Of a stretch of DNA of 64,000 nucleotides, positions 9,018-19,473 are shown piece by piece. Origin of the DNA: Ezakiella coagulans (GTDB lineage: Bacteria; Bacillota; Clostridia; Tissierellales; Peptoniphilaceae). The translations under genes were made by a program, and so were the position numbers. Under the pieces are notes generated by a model. That model was not told the DNA's origin. It searched no databases and saw only the letters and a list, made by a program, of their open reading frames with translations. Each line of letters starts with the position of its first letter. The stretch's first letter is position 1. The stretch lies in the NCBI RefSeq assembly GCF_003096635.1, contig NZ_QEKV01000008.1, positions 16,474-80,473 of the forward strand. The letters run 5' to 3'.

Positions 9018-9827
9018 ATGAGCACTTTAAACGAAAAAATTAACTTCACTGTATTGATAGATAAAATGAAACAAATTGACAGGCGAACGAAAATAATCGG
9101 TGTCGACAGACGTGAAACCGATGCGGAACATTCTTTCTCAATCGCTCTAATGGCGTATATATTCAGAGATTATGCAAAAAATATAAACTTGGAAAAGACA
9201 ATGCTCATGCTCCTTGTCCACGACCTTGTTGAAATTTATGCGGGCGACACTTTTGCATATGACGTCGAAGGAAACAAGACAAAGAAAGATCGCGAAGAAC
9301 AAGCTTCCATAAAAGTTTTCTCCGAACTTGGCGAAGACGGCGAATATCTAAGAGAGCTTTGGCACGAGTTTGATGCAATCGAAACTCCGGAAGCAAAATT
9401 TGCAAATGCAATGGATCGCTCGCAACCAATTATAAATAATATTTTTAACAACGGCGGTACTTGGAATGAATTCCATGTAAAATGGTCGCAGCTCATGAAA
9501 AGAATGAGCCCTATAAAAGAGTTTAGCCCAGAAATATTTGATTACTTAGTCGAAAATGCAAAACCTTATTTCAGCAGAAACGGAATGCTCATCGACGACA
9601 ACGACGAAATGTTTTTTATTGGCGACGAAAAAAATCCAATTGCAAAACTCGTTTTTAAAGAAGACGCCGACAGTTTTTCGATTTTGGAAGTTTTTGTCGA
9701 AGAGTCGCACAGAAATCGTGGCATCGCAAAAGAGCTTGTGGTTGAAGCAAAGTCTTACGCAGATTTTCATAAAAAGAAAATAATACCTGTTTGTCCATAT
9801 GCGAAAAAAGTATTGGATAAAGAATAA
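9018..9827 (+). CDS. HD-domain hydrolase fused to a GNAT-like domain
   Basis: A 269-residue protein. Residues 1 to about 185 are an HD-domain phosphohydrolase of the YfbR/HDDC2 type: DAEHSFSIALMAYIF gives the first His, MLLVHDLVEIYAGD the His-Asp pair, and AKFANAMDRSQPIINN the later Asp. Relatives are metal-dependent nucleoside 5'-monophosphatases. Residues about 200-269 (MFFIGDEKNP through LEVFVEESHRNRGIAKELV and KIIPVCPYAKKVL) match the small YidJ-type GNAT domain. The fusion is unusual and its substrate unknown. The start is the ATG at 9018 after GGAGG at 9008-9012; a TTG at 9006 would overlap that ribosome binding site. The stop overlaps the next gene as TAATG. Confidence 0.87.
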   Translation: MSTLNEKINFTVLIDKMKQIDRRTKIIGVDRRETDAEHSFSIALMAYIFRDYAKNINLEKTMLMLLVHDLVEIYAGDTFAYDVEGNKTKKDREEQASIKVFSELGEDGEYLRELWHEFDAIETPEAKFANAMDRSQPIINNIFNNGGTWNEFHVKWSQLMKRMSPIKEFSPEIFDYLVENAKPYFSRNGMLIDDNDEMFFIGDEKNPIAKLVFKEDADSFSILEVFVEESHRNRGIAKELVVEAKSYADFHKKKIIPVCPYAKKVLDKE

Positions 9828-10450
9828 TGACCGAATATGTAAACTTGTACACAAGGCAACACGAAAACAGTCTGTACGAGCTTGAGCGCGAAGGCATAGT
9901 AAGAAATAAAAAGCTTTATGTTGAACTTCACATGCGAGATATTTCGGATTTCTTTTTGGAAAAATACGATTTATTTGTTGAAATGGCCGAGAAAAAAGTG
10001 CCCCGCCCTTCCGGAATAAACTATCCAATTTGGTGCAGCGTTTCAAAAAACAACTGCCTAAAACCGATTGACAAAGAAATTGTTTACGCTCTAACAGTGC
10101 CAAAAGATCAAGTCATCTATTTTGACGGTACGAAATGGGACTATGTATTAAATAATCTCTACATTCCGACTGACGAAGATGATGATAAACGATTTAAAAA
10201 ATTACTCGAAGAAAATAAAATCGAGCACACTTTCGACCTCTTCAGCAACAAATACATCGGTGCATTCGACGATATAAAAAAAGAAATCATTTACAGTTGG
10301 AAAAGAATTTTTGAAATTACCGACCGTTCCGAATTTGTTGTACAGGCAAATCTTTGGCAAATAAAAAAAGAATGGGTTAGACACATCATACGTCCGGGCG
10401 AAAACTTCTTTAAAATCGTGTCAGATATGGAAGAAACATGGAAAGAATAA
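9827..10450 (+). CDS. DUF3841 family protein
   Basis: A 207-residue soluble protein that I assign to DUF3841 from its layout: N-terminal VNLYTRQHENSLYELEREG, a central YPIWCSVSKNN with aromatic and Pro residues, KPIDKEIVYALTVPKDQVIY, and a C-terminal WQIKKEWVRHIIRP. No catalytic motif is recognisable and no membrane segment is present. The function of the family is not known to me. It overlaps the HD-GNAT gene by one base and is followed by a strong terminator, so these two form a bicistronic unit and may act together. Confidence 0.7.
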   Translation: MTEYVNLYTRQHENSLYELEREGIVRNKKLYVELHMRDISDFFLEKYDLFVEMAEKKVPRPSGINYPIWCSVSKNNCLKPIDKEIVYALTVPKDQVIYFDGTKWDYVLNNLYIPTDEDDDKRFKKLLEENKIEHTFDLFSNKYIGAFDDIKKEIIYSWKRIFEITDRSEFVVQANLWQIKKEWVRHIIRPGENFFKIVSDMEETWKE

Positions 10451-10457
10451 ATATTTT

Positions 10458-10495
10458 AATTGGGTTTAAATTTTTAAATTTAAACCCAATTTTTA
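10458..10495 (+). terminator. Rho-independent terminator of the HD-GNAT/DUF3841 unit
   Basis: A perfect 13-base-pair stem (AATTGGGTTTAAA at 10458-10470 pairing with 10479-10491) with an 8-base loop, followed by a T run. Confidence 0.85.
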
Positions 10496-10579
10496 ATACA
10501 AAGATTACCGCATAAACTTTAAACTTTTACATTAGAAGTAAAAATTTGCATATTTTTGCCATAAATATATTCAGAATCA

Positions 10580-10607
10580 TTGACATTTTGCAAATACATA
10601 ATATAAT
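10580..10607 (+). promoter_or_regulatory. SigA-type promoter of the TRIC-family gene
   Basis: Consensus TTGACA at 10580-10585 and consensus TATAAT at 10602-10607 with a 16-base spacer, about 65 bases ahead of the start codon. Both hexamers are perfect. Confidence 0.8.
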
Positions 10608-10671
10608 ATATAATTAAACGAAATCGCATACGAACTATAAACTGCCTATTTTACCAATAAAGGAGGGCACA

Positions 10672-11349
10672 ATGAACTTCGAAAAATTTTATTATATTCT
10701 CGAACTTATCGGAACTGTGGCTTTCGCATCATCCGGTGCGATGATTGCAATAAGAAAAGGCATGGACGTTTTTGGAATCATAGTTCTTTCAATTATAACC
10801 GCTGTCGGCGGCGGGATTTTCAGAGACTTAGTTCTTGGAATAAATCCACCGATAGCATTTCTTCAAACAATTTACACAACCGTTTCAGTCGTGTCTGCTA
10901 CTGCAGTCATAATCATATACAAACTAATTGACAAAAAGAAATTTCTTAATATGAATTTTCTTCTAACTTATGTAAAAATAATCTCCGTGCTTGACGCAAT
11001 TGGACTAGGCATATTTACGATGAGTGGTGTAAACCTCGCATGGAAAATGGCATACGGCAGCAACAGATATCTTCTGATATTCGTCGGAATGGTAACGGGA
11101 TGCGGAGGAGGAGTTGTGAGAGACCTATGTGCAGGTGCAATTCCGATTATATTTACGAAAAATACAATCTACGCAATGGCATCTCTTCTCGGTGCAGTCG
11201 CATTCATACTTTCCAGACAATATTTTAGGCACTATGCATATCTCATGGGTGTCATAGTCGTAATTGTTGTTCGTCTGCTCTCAATGAAATATAGATGGAG
11301 TCTTCCTGATGTCCGAAGCGACCTTATAGAAGACGGTCCTAACCAATAA
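10672..11349 (+). CDS. trimeric intracellular cation channel (TRIC/UPF0126) family membrane protein
   Basis: A 225-residue integral membrane protein with about seven hydrophobic helices. It carries the duplicated glycine-rich signature of the TRIC/UPF0126 (YadS/YvgT) family: SSGAMIAIRKGMDVFG then TAVGGGIFRDLVLG in the first half, and TMSGVNLAWKM then TGCGGGVVRDLCAG in the second. Prokaryotic members form trimeric monovalent cation channels; the physiological role is unclear. The ATG at 10672 follows AAAGGAGGGCACA. It is a single-gene unit between its own consensus promoter and terminator. Confidence 0.92.
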   Translation: MNFEKFYYILELIGTVAFASSGAMIAIRKGMDVFGIIVLSIITAVGGGIFRDLVLGINPPIAFLQTIYTTVSVVSATAVIIIYKLIDKKKFLNMNFLLTYVKIISVLDAIGLGIFTMSGVNLAWKMAYGSNRYLLIFVGMVTGCGGGVVRDLCAGAIPIIFTKNTIYAMASLLGAVAFILSRQYFRHYAYLMGVIVVIVVRLLSMKYRWSLPDVRSDLIEDGPNQ

Positions 11350-11350
11350 A

Positions 11351-11386
11351 AAACAGCTATTGATTTTCAAATAGCTGTTTTTGTTT
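11351..11386 (+). terminator. Rho-independent terminator of the TRIC-family gene
   Basis: AAACAGCTATT pairs with AATAGCTGTTT around a short loop and is followed by TTGTTTT; it starts directly after the stop codon. Confidence 0.85.
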
Positions 11387-11435
11387 TAAATTGCAATTTT
11401 TTACATTTTTTATTTCTCATCATCTTTTTCATTTT

Positions 11436-11552
11436 TTATTCCTCATTATCTTTTTCTTTTTTTATAAGTCCCAAAATTGTCAGAAAGAGGACTATTTCGC
11501 CTGTAATCCACAATATCAACGAGCCTTTGTATTTATCGCTTTTTTTGTCCAT
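11436..11552 (-). CDS. possible 38-residue single-pass membrane protein
   Basis: Directly downstream of uvrA, 7 bases after its stop, a short frame encodes MDKKSDKYKGS followed by a hydrophobic segment (LILWITGEIVLFLTILGLI) and a charged tail KKEKDNEE. A GGGAT element precedes the ATG at 11552. The charged-hydrophobic-charged layout is typical of small single-pass membrane proteins, and the frame is continuous with the uvrB-uvrA transcript. I do not recognise a family. It could also be a chance ORF. Confidence 0.45.
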   Translation of the reverse strand: MDKKSDKYKGSLILWITGEIVLFLTILGLIKKEKDNEE

Positions 11553-11559
11553 TTTATCC

Positions 11560-14382
11560 CTACTTTTTCTTTAAGATTTTCTTTAAAAATTGTCCTGTAT
11601 AACTCTTTTTCACTTTCGCAACTTCTTCAGGAGTTCCGGTTGCGACGACTTCACCGCCGCCGTCTCCTCCGTCGGGACCGAGGTCTACAATGTAGTCGCA
11701 AGATTTTATGACATCTAGATTATGCTCGATTACGACGACTGTGTTTCCACCTTCGCAGAGCCTTTGAAGCACTTGAATCAATTTTCTGACATCTTCACTA
11801 TGAAGCCCTGTTGTCGGTTCATCGAGTATATAAATCGTTTTTCCGGTTGCACGCTTCGAAAGTTCGGTTGCAAGTTTTACACGTTGCGCCTCTCCGCCCG
11901 AAAGCTGTGTACTCGATTGACCGAGTTTTATATATCCGAGTCCAACATCATTCAGTGTTTCAAGTTTTCGTGAAATTGTCTGATGGTTTTCAAAAAATTC
12001 GCACGCTTCACTCACGTTCATATCTAATACATCGGAAATGTTTTTCCCTTTGTATGTGATTGCAAGCGTTTCACGATTGTACCTTTCGCCCTTACAAACT
12101 TCGCACGGCACATAAACGTCAGGAAGAAAGTGCATTTCAACTTTTATTATTCCGTCACCCTTACATGCTTCGCATCTTCCGCCTTTGACGTTGAAACTGA
12201 ATCTTCCCTTTTGGTAACCCTTAGCTTTTGCAGCCGGAGTCATCGCGAAAATATCTCTTATCCCGTCAAACACGCCCGTGTATGTTGCAGGATTTGAGCG
12301 CGGTGTTCGTCCGATTGGACTTTGGTCGATGACAACAACTTTATCGAGCGGACTGTCGTATGTCACGCCACCCGATTTACCCGGTTTTATTTTCGAGCGA
12401 TTGATTTCTTTTGCAAGATTTTTATATAGAATTTCATTCACAAGCGTTGACTTTCCTGAACCGGAAACACCGGTAACCGCCGTCATAACTCCAATCGGAA
12501 TGTCGACATTTATATTTTTCAGATTATTCTCCGCCGCTTTTTTTATGTGTATGAATCCTCTTTCTTCCTTTCGCCTTTCCTTCGGCACATCGATTTTCAT
12601 TCTGCCCGAAAGATAGTTGCCTGTTATTGAATTTTTGTTTTTCGAAACTTCCTCCGGCGTTCCGAACGCAACCACTTCTCCTCCGTGAATTCCGGCTCCC
12701 GGACCGATATCAAGGAGATAGTCGCTCGCTCTCATTGTGTCTTCGTCATGTTCAACAACAATAACAGTGTTTCCTACGTCGGTCAGCTCTCGTAAAGTTG
12801 CAATCAACTTTTCGTTGTCCTTTTGATGAAGCCCGATTGACGGTTCGTCGAGAACATAAGTAACACCTACAAGCTTTGAGCCGATTTGCGTTGCTAGCCT
12901 TATTCTTTGGCTCTCTCCTCCCGAAAGTGTTCCCGCCATTCTCGAAAGAGTTAAATACGAAAGTCCGACCGCATTAAGAAAGCTGAGTCTCTCTTTTATT
13001 TCTTTTAGAATTTCTTCCGCAATCACATTTTCTGTTTCCGTTAACTCGAGCTTTTCAAAAAATTCGATTTCTTTTCCAACGTCTAAATCCGTAAGCTCCG
13101 CAATATTAAGTCCGCCAACTGTAACAGAGAGTGCATTTTCATTTAACCTTGCGCCGTGGCATTTCGGACACGGAATATTTTCTATATATTCTCCGATGCT
13201 TTCTTGCACATAGTCGCTTGTGGAGTTGTCAAATCTGTATTGCAGATTTTCTATAACGCCTTCCCATGGGCGATTGTAAGTTTTCACTCTACCCTTGCTG
13301 AATCCGGACTTCGCCGAAAATTTTATATTGTAATCCGTTCCATAAAGAAGATCGTCCATAAACTCCTTCGGCGCATCCTTTATCGGCTTTTCAATCGAGA
13401 AACCATGTTTTTCTGCGATTGCTCTAAACATCGACAGATAATATCCGTTTGTGTCTGTACTGTAAACACCGATAGCACCCTCTTTTATCGAAAGCTCTTT
13501 GTTCGGAATGACAAGACCTTCGTCAATTTGACGGAAAAAGCCAAGTCCATTACATTTATCACACATACCCATCGGGTTGTTGAAAGAGAATAGACGTGTC
13601 GAAATTTCTTCAATTGCAATTCCACAATCTATACATGCAAAATTTTCCGAAAAAGGAATGTCCTCATCGTCGGTTCTTACAATGACATATCCGTTTGTGA
13701 GTTTAAGCGCTGCTTCCATCGAGTCCACAAGACGTTTTTCAATATTGTCTCTTACAACAAGTCTGTCCACAACAACTTCGATTGTGTGCTTCTTTGTCTT
13801 TTGAAGCTTCGGCACTTCCTCAATCATATACATTTCTCCGTCGACATAAAGTCTCACATATCCGTCGCGTTTTATGTCTTCAAGAACCGTTTTAAATTCG
13901 CCTTTCTTATCCTTTACAATCGGTGCTAAAATTCGAATCCTTGTGCCTTCTTCGAGTTGCATGATTCGATCAATCATTTGGTCAATCGATTGTTTTTCAA
14001 TGAGTTTTCCACACTTAGGGCAATGTGCCTTTCCGATTCTTGCGTAAAGAAGTCTCAAATAATCGTAAATTTCCGTGACAGTGCCAACTGTTGAACGTGG
14101 ATTGTTCGAGGTCGTCTTTTGGTCAATCGAAATTGCCGGACTGAGTCCTCCGATAAATTCCACCGCCGGTTTTGTCATGTTTCCAAGAAATTGCCTTGCG
14201 TATGAAGACAAACTTTCGACATATCGTCTTTGCCCTTCGGCATAAATCGTATCGAAAGCTAGACTGCTCTTTCCTGAGCCAGAAAGCCCGGTAATAACAG
14301 TCATCTTGTTTCTTGGAATATTTATATTTATATTTTTCAGATTATTTTCGTGTGCCCCTCTTATTTCAATATAATCTTCCAT
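11560..14382 (-). CDS. uvrA: excinuclease ABC subunit A
   Basis: A full-length 940-residue UvrA, the damage-sensing ATPase of nucleotide excision repair. Both ABC modules are complete: Walker [15 protein letters not shown] (about 31) and [14 protein letters not shown] (about 640), signatures [15 protein letters not shown] and [15 protein letters not shown], and Walker [12 protein letters not shown] and [11 protein letters not shown]. Zinc-binding cysteine sets are visible in [17 protein letters not shown] with CDKCNGLG, and [10 protein letters not shown] with [10 protein letters not shown]. The ATG at 14382 follows AGAGGTAAT. It lies 10 bases after uvrB in one transcript. Confidence 0.98.
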   Translation of the reverse strand: MEDYIEIRGAHENNLKNININIPRNKMTVITGLSGSGKSSLAFDTIYAEGQRRYVESLSSYARQFLGNMTKPAVEFIGGLSPAISIDQKTTSNNPRSTVGTVTEIYDYLRLLYARIGKAHCPKCGKLIEKQSIDQMIDRIMQLEEGTRIRILAPIVKDKKGEFKTVLEDIKRDGYVRLYVDGEMYMIEEVPKLQKTKKHTIEVVVDRLVVRDNIEKRLVDSMEAALKLTNGYVIVRTDDEDIPFSENFACIDCGIAIEEISTRLFSFNNPMGMCDKCNGLGFFRQIDEGLVIPNKELSIKEGAIGVYSTDTNGYYLSMFRAIAEKHGFSIEKPIKDAPKEFMDDLLYGTDYNIKFSAKSGFSKGRVKTYNRPWEGVIENLQYRFDNSTSDYVQESIGEYIENIPCPKCHGARLNENALSVTVGGLNIAELTDLDVGKEIEFFEKLELTETENVIAEEILKEIKERLSFLNAVGLSYLTLSRMAGTLSGGESQRIRLATQIGSKLVGVTYVLDEPSIGLHQKDNEKLIATLRELTDVGNTVIVVEHDEDTMRASDYLLDIGPGAGIHGGEVVAFGTPEEVSKNKNSITGNYLSGRMKIDVPKERRKEERGFIHIKKAAENNLKNINVDIPIGVMTAVTGVSGSGKSTLVNEILYKNLAKEINRSKIKPGKSGGVTYDSPLDKVVVIDQSPIGRTPRSNPATYTGVFDGIRDIFAMTPAAKAKGYQKGRFSFNVKGGRCEACKGDGIIKVEMHFLPDVYVPCEVCKGERYNRETLAITYKGKNISDVLDMNVSEACEFFENHQTISRKLETLNDVGLGYIKLGQSSTQLSGGEAQRVKLATELSKRATGKTIYILDEPTTGLHSEDVRKLIQVLQRLCEGGNTVVVIEHNLDVIKSCDYIVDLGPDGGDGGGEVVATGTPEEVAKVKKSYTGQFLKKILKKK

Positions 14383-14392
14383 ATTACCTCTC

Positions 14393-16369
14393 TTATCTCT
14401 TCTTTTTATCCAATTGATTTTGGAATTTCTTCATTTCGTCTCTGAAATTTGCTGCCGCTTCGAAATCCAAACGTTCAGCAGCTTCGAGCATTCTTGCTTT
14501 AAGTTCTCGTACAATGTTTTCAAGCTCTTCCGCTGAAAGTTCTGAATCCTTTTTCTTTGGTGTCTTTTTATCATCTTTCAAAATTCCGATGACTTCTCTT
14601 ATATCTTTAACAATTGATTTCGGAGTGATGTTGTGTTCTTTATTGTATTCTTCTTGAATCTTTCTTCTCTTTTCCGTAATTTCAATTGTGTTTTTCATTG
14701 AATCCGTTATTCTATCGGCATACATAACAACTTCGCCATTTGCATTTCTTGCCGCTCTTCCTACTGTTTGGATGAGCGAAGTTTCGGACCTTAGGAATCC
14801 TTCTTTGTCCGCATCAAGAATTGCAACAAGTGAAACTTCCGGCAAGTCGAGTCCTTCACGTAGAAGGTTAATCCCGACTAGCACATCGATGTCTCCGGTT
14901 CTTAAATCCTTTATAATCTTCATTCTGTCGATTGTCTCTGTGTCGGAGTGCATATAGCTGACCTTAATTCCGAGCTCTTCCAAATAGTCCGTCAAGTCTT
15001 CTGCCATTTTTTTCGTGAGTGTCGTTATTAAAACTCTTTCTTTTTTCTCAATTCTGTCCCGAATTCTTTCAAGCAAATCGTCGATTTGATTTTTGATAGG
15101 TCGAACTATAATCTTCGGATCCAACAGTCCCGTAGGTCTTAGAATTTGCTCTGCTATAACTTCGGACTTTTCCTGTTCATACGGTCCCGGTGTTGCCGAG
15201 ACAAACAAGATATGTTTTATGAGTGATTGGAACTCGTCAAAATTTAACGGTCTGTTGTCGAGTGCCGAAGGCAGTCTGAAGCCGTAGTCAACAAGCGTCT
15301 GCTTTCTCGAGCGGTCGCCCGCATACATTCCTCTGACTTGCGGAATCGTGACATGTGATTCATCGGCAATTATTAGAAAATCTTCCGGAAAGTAGTCAAT
15401 CAACGTGTATGGTCTTGAGCCCGGACGTCTTCCCGACATGTGCCTCGAGTAGTTTTCAATACCCGAGCAAAATCCGATTTCTCTAAGCATTTCGAGATCA
15501 TATCTCGTTCTTTGTTCAAGTCTTTCGGCGTAAAGAAGATGGTCCTGATCTCGAAGCTCTTTGAGTCTGCTTTCAAGTTCCTCTTCTATTGTAACGATTG
15601 CACGTTTAACTTTTCTGTCGGTCGTAGCAAAGTGAGATGCCGGGAAAATCGAAGCGTGCCTCATCTCTCCTAAAATTTCTCCGGTCATACTGTTTATCTC
15701 TGTAATTCTTTCAATTTCGTCTCCGAAAAATTCAACCCGAATCGAGTTTTCGCTCTCGCTAGCCGGGAAAATATCCAAAACATCTCCACGCACTCTAAAA
15801 GTACCGCGAATAAAATTAATATCATTTCTAATATATTGAATTGCAATAAGTTCCTCAATGACCTTGTCGCGATCTTTTCGCATGCCCGGTCTCAAAGAAA
15901 CCATAAGGCTGATGTAGTCCTCCGGGTCTCCTAAACCGTAAATACAAGAAACAGATGCGACAATTATTACGTCTTTTCTTTCAAAAAGTGCCGCCGTCGC
16001 CGAGTGGCGAAGCTTATCTATCTCGTCGTTTATTGCGGAGTCCTTTGCAATATATGTGTCAGTTGACGGAACATACGCCTCCGGTTGATAATAATCATAA
16101 TAACTTACAAAATATTCTACACTGTTTTCCGGGAAAAAATCTCTGAGCTCCATGCACAGTTGATACGCAAGTGTTTTATTGTGAGCAATTACGAGCGTCG
16201 GCAGCTGAGTCTTTTCGATTATATTTGCCATCGTGAAAGTTTTTCCGGAACCCGTAACTCCTTTTAGCGTTTGAAATTTATTGCCGGATTTTATCGAATT
16301 TACTAATTTTTCAACAGCTTCTGGCTGGTCTCCAGTCATTTTGAATTTTGAATGTAATTTAAAGTCCAT
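14393..16369 (-). CDS. uvrB: excinuclease ABC subunit B
   Basis: A 658-residue UvrB, the helicase-like subunit that takes over damaged DNA from UvrA and recruits UvrC. Visible are Walker [15 protein letters not shown] (about 39), the beta-hairpin region [15 protein letters not shown] (about 93), Walker [13 protein letters not shown], helicase motif [18 protein letters not shown] and the motif [19 protein letters not shown]. The C-terminal UVR motif ([19 protein letters not shown]) is the UvrC/UvrA contact. The start ATG at 16369 has AAAGGAAAAAT upstream. It heads the uvrB-uvrA operon, divergent from the lipoprotein gene at 16433. Confidence 0.98.
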   Translation of the reverse strand: MDFKLHSKFKMTGDQPEAVEKLVNSIKSGNKFQTLKGVTGSGKTFTMANIIEKTQLPTLVIAHNKTLAYQLCMELRDFFPENSVEYFVSYYDYYQPEAYVPSTDTYIAKDSAINDEIDKLRHSATAALFERKDVIIVASVSCIYGLGDPEDYISLMVSLRPGMRKDRDKVIEELIAIQYIRNDINFIRGTFRVRGDVLDIFPASESENSIRVEFFGDEIERITEINSMTGEILGEMRHASIFPASHFATTDRKVKRAIVTIEEELESRLKELRDQDHLLYAERLEQRTRYDLEMLREIGFCSGIENYSRHMSGRRPGSRPYTLIDYFPEDFLIIADESHVTIPQVRGMYAGDRSRKQTLVDYGFRLPSALDNRPLNFDEFQSLIKHILFVSATPGPYEQEKSEVIAEQILRPTGLLDPKIIVRPIKNQIDDLLERIRDRIEKKERVLITTLTKKMAEDLTDYLEELGIKVSYMHSDTETIDRMKIIKDLRTGDIDVLVGINLLREGLDLPEVSLVAILDADKEGFLRSETSLIQTVGRAARNANGEVVMYADRITDSMKNTIEITEKRRKIQEEYNKEHNITPKSIVKDIREVIGILKDDKKTPKKKDSELSAEELENIVRELKARMLEAAERLDFEAAANFRDEMKKFQNQLDKKKR

Positions 16370-16432
16370 ATTTTTCCTTTCTAACCTTGTATATCTTAAA
16401 CATATATTATAAAATATGAATGAGGTGTTTAA

Positions 16433-17881
16433 ATGAATAAATTTAAATATTTTTTAATTTTTATAACCATAATTTTTCTATCCGGATGCAAATTTTTAAT
16501 AAAAGACGAACCAAAAACCGGTATAAATTATGTACCGCTTGATTATAAAGTCGATTCTATAAATTATCTTACAAACGTCGATTCAAATGAGCTCACGACA
16601 AAACTTAATCATATCGACGACTCGAACTACAAACTTAGTATTTTGGCGCCGCTCACAAATTGCGATGAAATTGTTGTTGAAAATGTTAATGTGAACAATT
16701 TTGAAATAGACATCACTATCGATGCGAAAAAAAATACAAATAACGAGGTGAAAAAACCTCTTATAACACTATCGCTAACAGGTCTAAACCCTTACAATAA
16801 TAGCGAATATAAAGTCCACGTCAACATTAAATACGATCGTATAAATCTTTGGCTTACACGTGACGAAGCTTTTAAAATTTTAAAATCTGAAAAGTTTGTT
16901 GTGCCATGTTCACCGATCTACACAGATATTTTAAAAAATGGCAGTTCTATTCTTTGGAAACTCGGATTTTATGAAATTAATAGTGAATCAAAAAATCCAA
17001 TCAGATACACCGAAGCAGTTATAAATGATAAAACCAGAGAACTTTTAAATGTAAATTCTTTCGATGTAGCTCGACCAATTTTAGACGGCTCACTTATTTC
17101 TAACCTCGATTATAATAATTTTTTATATGAAGTCAATAATAAACTTCTTATCTATAATATACCCCATAAAACAAGTAAAACACTTGACATTAGTATTACA
17201 GATAATTGCGTATTCTCAAGGGATTTTTCTAGTGGCAAAATTGCTATTCTATATCCCGAAAACAAAATTACACTTATCGACAGATTCCAAAATACTAGAA
17301 ATTTAACTTTCGATTTGAATATAAAAGTTAAACTGTTCGAAATTTATGACGGTAAATGCTATATTGTTAGTACCGACAACGAAATTTATAAACTTGAAGG
17401 CGACACTCTAGAAAAAATTTACTCGTTCAAAGAAGAAATTACCGCTTTTTCTGTTGGCAGTGAAATTGCTTTAAGCTCTATTGACAAATTCGGAGAAGAA
17501 AATATATTCCTGCTCGACAAAAGTGGAAAAAGATTTATTTCTAAAGGCCGTTCGCCAAAGGTATGTGGCGATAAAATTCTTTTTGAGATTCCTAGGGGCG
17601 GAAAAAATATCGACCTTTACAGCTACAATCTTTCAACAGGTCTTCTTTTGAAAATTTATAGTGGCACCGAAATTAGCTACAATAGAAGTGGAACCGGCGA
17701 TTTTAAAATTTTCGATAAAATCAATTCATATTACAGTGCATATAAACTTTCTGGCGACAATCTCACGTATATTTGTCCGCTCGAAGAAGCAAATATTTGG
17801 AATCTTGGAAATAAAAACTACTATTTTACAAATGCTAAAAATAGAATTTATATGTTTAATTTGAAAAATCAATCCAAATAG
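16433..17881 (+). CDS. lipoprotein of unknown function, possible beta-propeller
   Basis: A 482-residue secreted lipoprotein. The N-terminus has a classic signal peptide with lipobox FLSGC, giving a lipidated Cys at residue 19. Residues about 60-150 look like a small domain with alternating hydrophobic residues. From about 220 onward the chain shows repeated short strands (for example [44 protein letters not shown]) resembling the blades of a TolB-like propeller, although I cannot assign a named family. The ATG at 16433 follows GAGGTG. It is a single gene ending in a convergent terminator shared with the VanW-like gene. Confidence 0.8.
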   Translation: MNKFKYFLIFITIIFLSGCKFLIKDEPKTGINYVPLDYKVDSINYLTNVDSNELTTKLNHIDDSNYKLSILAPLTNCDEIVVENVNVNNFEIDITIDAKKNTNNEVKKPLITLSLTGLNPYNNSEYKVHVNIKYDRINLWLTRDEAFKILKSEKFVVPCSPIYTDILKNGSSILWKLGFYEINSESKNPIRYTEAVINDKTRELLNVNSFDVARPILDGSLISNLDYNNFLYEVNNKLLIYNIPHKTSKTLDISITDNCVFSRDFSSGKIAILYPENKITLIDRFQNTRNLTFDLNIKVKLFEIYDGKCYIVSTDNEIYKLEGDTLEKIYSFKEEITAFSVGSEIALSSIDKFGEENIFLLDKSGKRFISKGRSPKVCGDKILFEIPRGGKNIDLYSYNLSTGLLLKIYSGTEISYNRSGTGDFKIFDKINSYYSAYKLSGDNLTYICPLEEANIWNLGNKNYYFTNAKNRIYMFNLKNQSK

Positions 17882-17884
17882 TAA

Positions 17885-17910
17885 AAGCACCTGTATAGGT
17901 GCTTTTTTAT
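17885..17910. terminator. bidirectional terminator
   Basis: The stem AAGCACCT/AGGTGCTT (17885-17892 and 17897-17904) with a 4-base loop has a T run on the plus side and an A run (T run on minus) on the other. It can stop both the plus-strand lipoprotein transcript and the minus-strand vanW transcript. Confidence 0.8.
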
Positions 17911-19418
17911 TGCAACAAATCAATTGTTTCAACGGGTTCTTCCGAAGGTATATCTTCCATATCAGTCGGCTTTGAATCCGGTGTTTTTGTCTTTGTGCCA
18001 ACAAGGACAACTTGGTCGCTCTTAGGATAGTAACTCTTCATATAAGGAACTTCCTTTATAAGTTTTCCGCCATTTTTATACACTTTATAGGATTGATATC
18101 TATATCCCGGTCTACCTTTTTTAACGACTTTTGTTTCGCCCACAAAAAGCTCATCGCTCTTTTTTTCCTGTGTTTCAAAAGGAATCTCTTCAATACATTT
18201 AGAATACATCTCAACCGTATAATTCTTTTTATTTGTGTCTCCGTAAATTGTAAATGTTATAATATTTTTCGCAAGATTTACGCTACTCGTAATTGCAATC
18301 GGAAAATCGAAGTTGTTTGTAAACTTTAAATCTTTTGCTCCTACCCAAACAGCTCCATCCTCTCCATAAGGAACATATGGTGCCGGAATCGAGTGCGGAT
18401 GTCTTTCGGTTATTGTGACGTCACTTCGAACAAGAGCATTGTATAAAGTTGTAGATGTTTGGCAAAGTCCACCGCCAAGTGCATCTGTATAGACTCCGCC
18501 TTGAATTGTACTTGCCGGCTTATATCCGTTTGCCGCTGTTATAGGTCCCATTTTTTGATTGAAGCTGACAGTTTCGCCCGGCATAACGACAATATTTGAA
18601 ATTCTCTTTGCCGAAAGAACAATGTTTGCATTTCTTCCCGCAGTGCCTCTTCCGAGATTTGATGTAAATGTTCCGATTACACCGTTCACTCGAGCTATTG
18701 CATCTTTGTTTACAGACGGTTCAATAGTCTTTGTTTTCGTCTCAAATGAAACATCTTTGTTTTCATTAATAGCTTTTTTTATATTTGTATTTAGAAGTGT
18801 AAGAAGCTCTTCCTTATCCACTTCTTTTCCGCTCTTGCTTTCACCGACCTGAAGTTTCCCATCGACAAAAGTAACGTCAGAATTCGTAGAAACAACATTC
18901 ATATTTGCACTTATTGTGTTGACAAAATCCTTGACTTTTTCCTCATCAACATTCAAACTTAAATCAATATTTTCTTTATTTTCCTTTAAAGAATTTATCT
19001 GATTAAATCTTTCTTCTTCAGTTCCATCTCTGCCAATTTGGTATGCTTTGTTTATTGCAGCGTCGAAGTTTGGATTTAAACCAAGTTCTGCAAGTGTTTT
19101 TGTTGCACTGCTGTCATCGATATAAACCACAATTTTTCTTTCACCCAGACCTGAAAATTTATCTCTAAGCTTCGATTCAGCATCACTTTTTGAAAGTCCT
19201 GAAACATCAACACCGCCAATTGAAATACCGTCATAAATGACTTCTTTAGACAATGTTTCACGAACAAGATTTTCATGTTCTTCTTGCTTTAGTCTTTGAG
19301 CTTCTTCCTCCTGTTTAATTTTTTGCTTATCTGTGTAATCTTTATAAACATAAAAACCTCCCCCAACAAGCAAAATTATAATAATACCTATAATAAAACC
19401 CTTTATAAATCTTTTCAA
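17907..19418 (-). CDS. VanW family protein with PG-binding and G5-like domains
   Basis: A 503-residue membrane-anchored wall protein. Residues 7-27 are a hydrophobic anchor (GFIIGIIIILLVGGG). Next comes a duplicated PG_binding_4-like region (GISIGGVDVSGLSKSDAES at about 63), then the VanW domain at about 265-395 (MPGETVSFNQKMGPIT, GGVYTDALGGGLCQTSTTLY, RHPHSIPAPYVPYG), and a G5-like domain (KVVKKGRPGYRYQSYKVY) near the C-terminus. The VanW domain accompanies some vancomycin-resistance loci, but such chromosomal proteins are common in Firmicutes and do not by themselves imply resistance. The predicted start is a TTG at 19418 with GGAGG nine bases upstream. It follows gspF by 55 bases. Confidence 0.9.
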   Translation of the reverse strand: MKRFIKGFIIGIIIILLVGGGFYVYKDYTDKQKIKQEEEAQRLKQEEHENLVRETLSKEVIYDGISIGGVDVSGLSKSDAESKLRDKFSGLGERKIVVYIDDSSATKTLAELGLNPNFDAAINKAYQIGRDGTEEERFNQINSLKENKENIDLSLNVDEEKVKDFVNTISANMNVVSTNSDVTFVDGKLQVGESKSGKEVDKEELLTLLNTNIKKAINENKDVSFETKTKTIEPSVNKDAIARVNGVIGTFTSNLGRGTAGRNANIVLSAKRISNIVVMPGETVSFNQKMGPITAANGYKPASTIQGGVYTDALGGGLCQTSTTLYNALVRSDVTITERHPHSIPAPYVPYGEDGAVWVGAKDLKFTNNFDFPIAITSSVNLAKNIITFTIYGDTNKKNYTVEMYSKCIEEIPFETQEKKSDELFVGETKVVKKGRPGYRYQSYKVYKNGGKLIKEVPYMKSYYPKSDQVVLVGTKTKTPDSKPTDMEDIPSEEPVETIDLLQ

Positions 19419-19473
19419 TTAATAATTCCTCCGTATAATAACCATAGTTATATTTTACCCCAAATTCTGTTTA

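Noticed and set aside
9546..10103. 185-codon minus-strand ORF across the HD-GNAT/DUF3841 junction
   Set aside because: Cys/Phe-rich shadow opposite two clear genes; no ribosome binding site.
17907..19418. Vancomycin resistance determinant
   Set aside because: VanW-domain proteins are common chromosomal wall proteins, and no vanHAX or vanRS genes accompany it.
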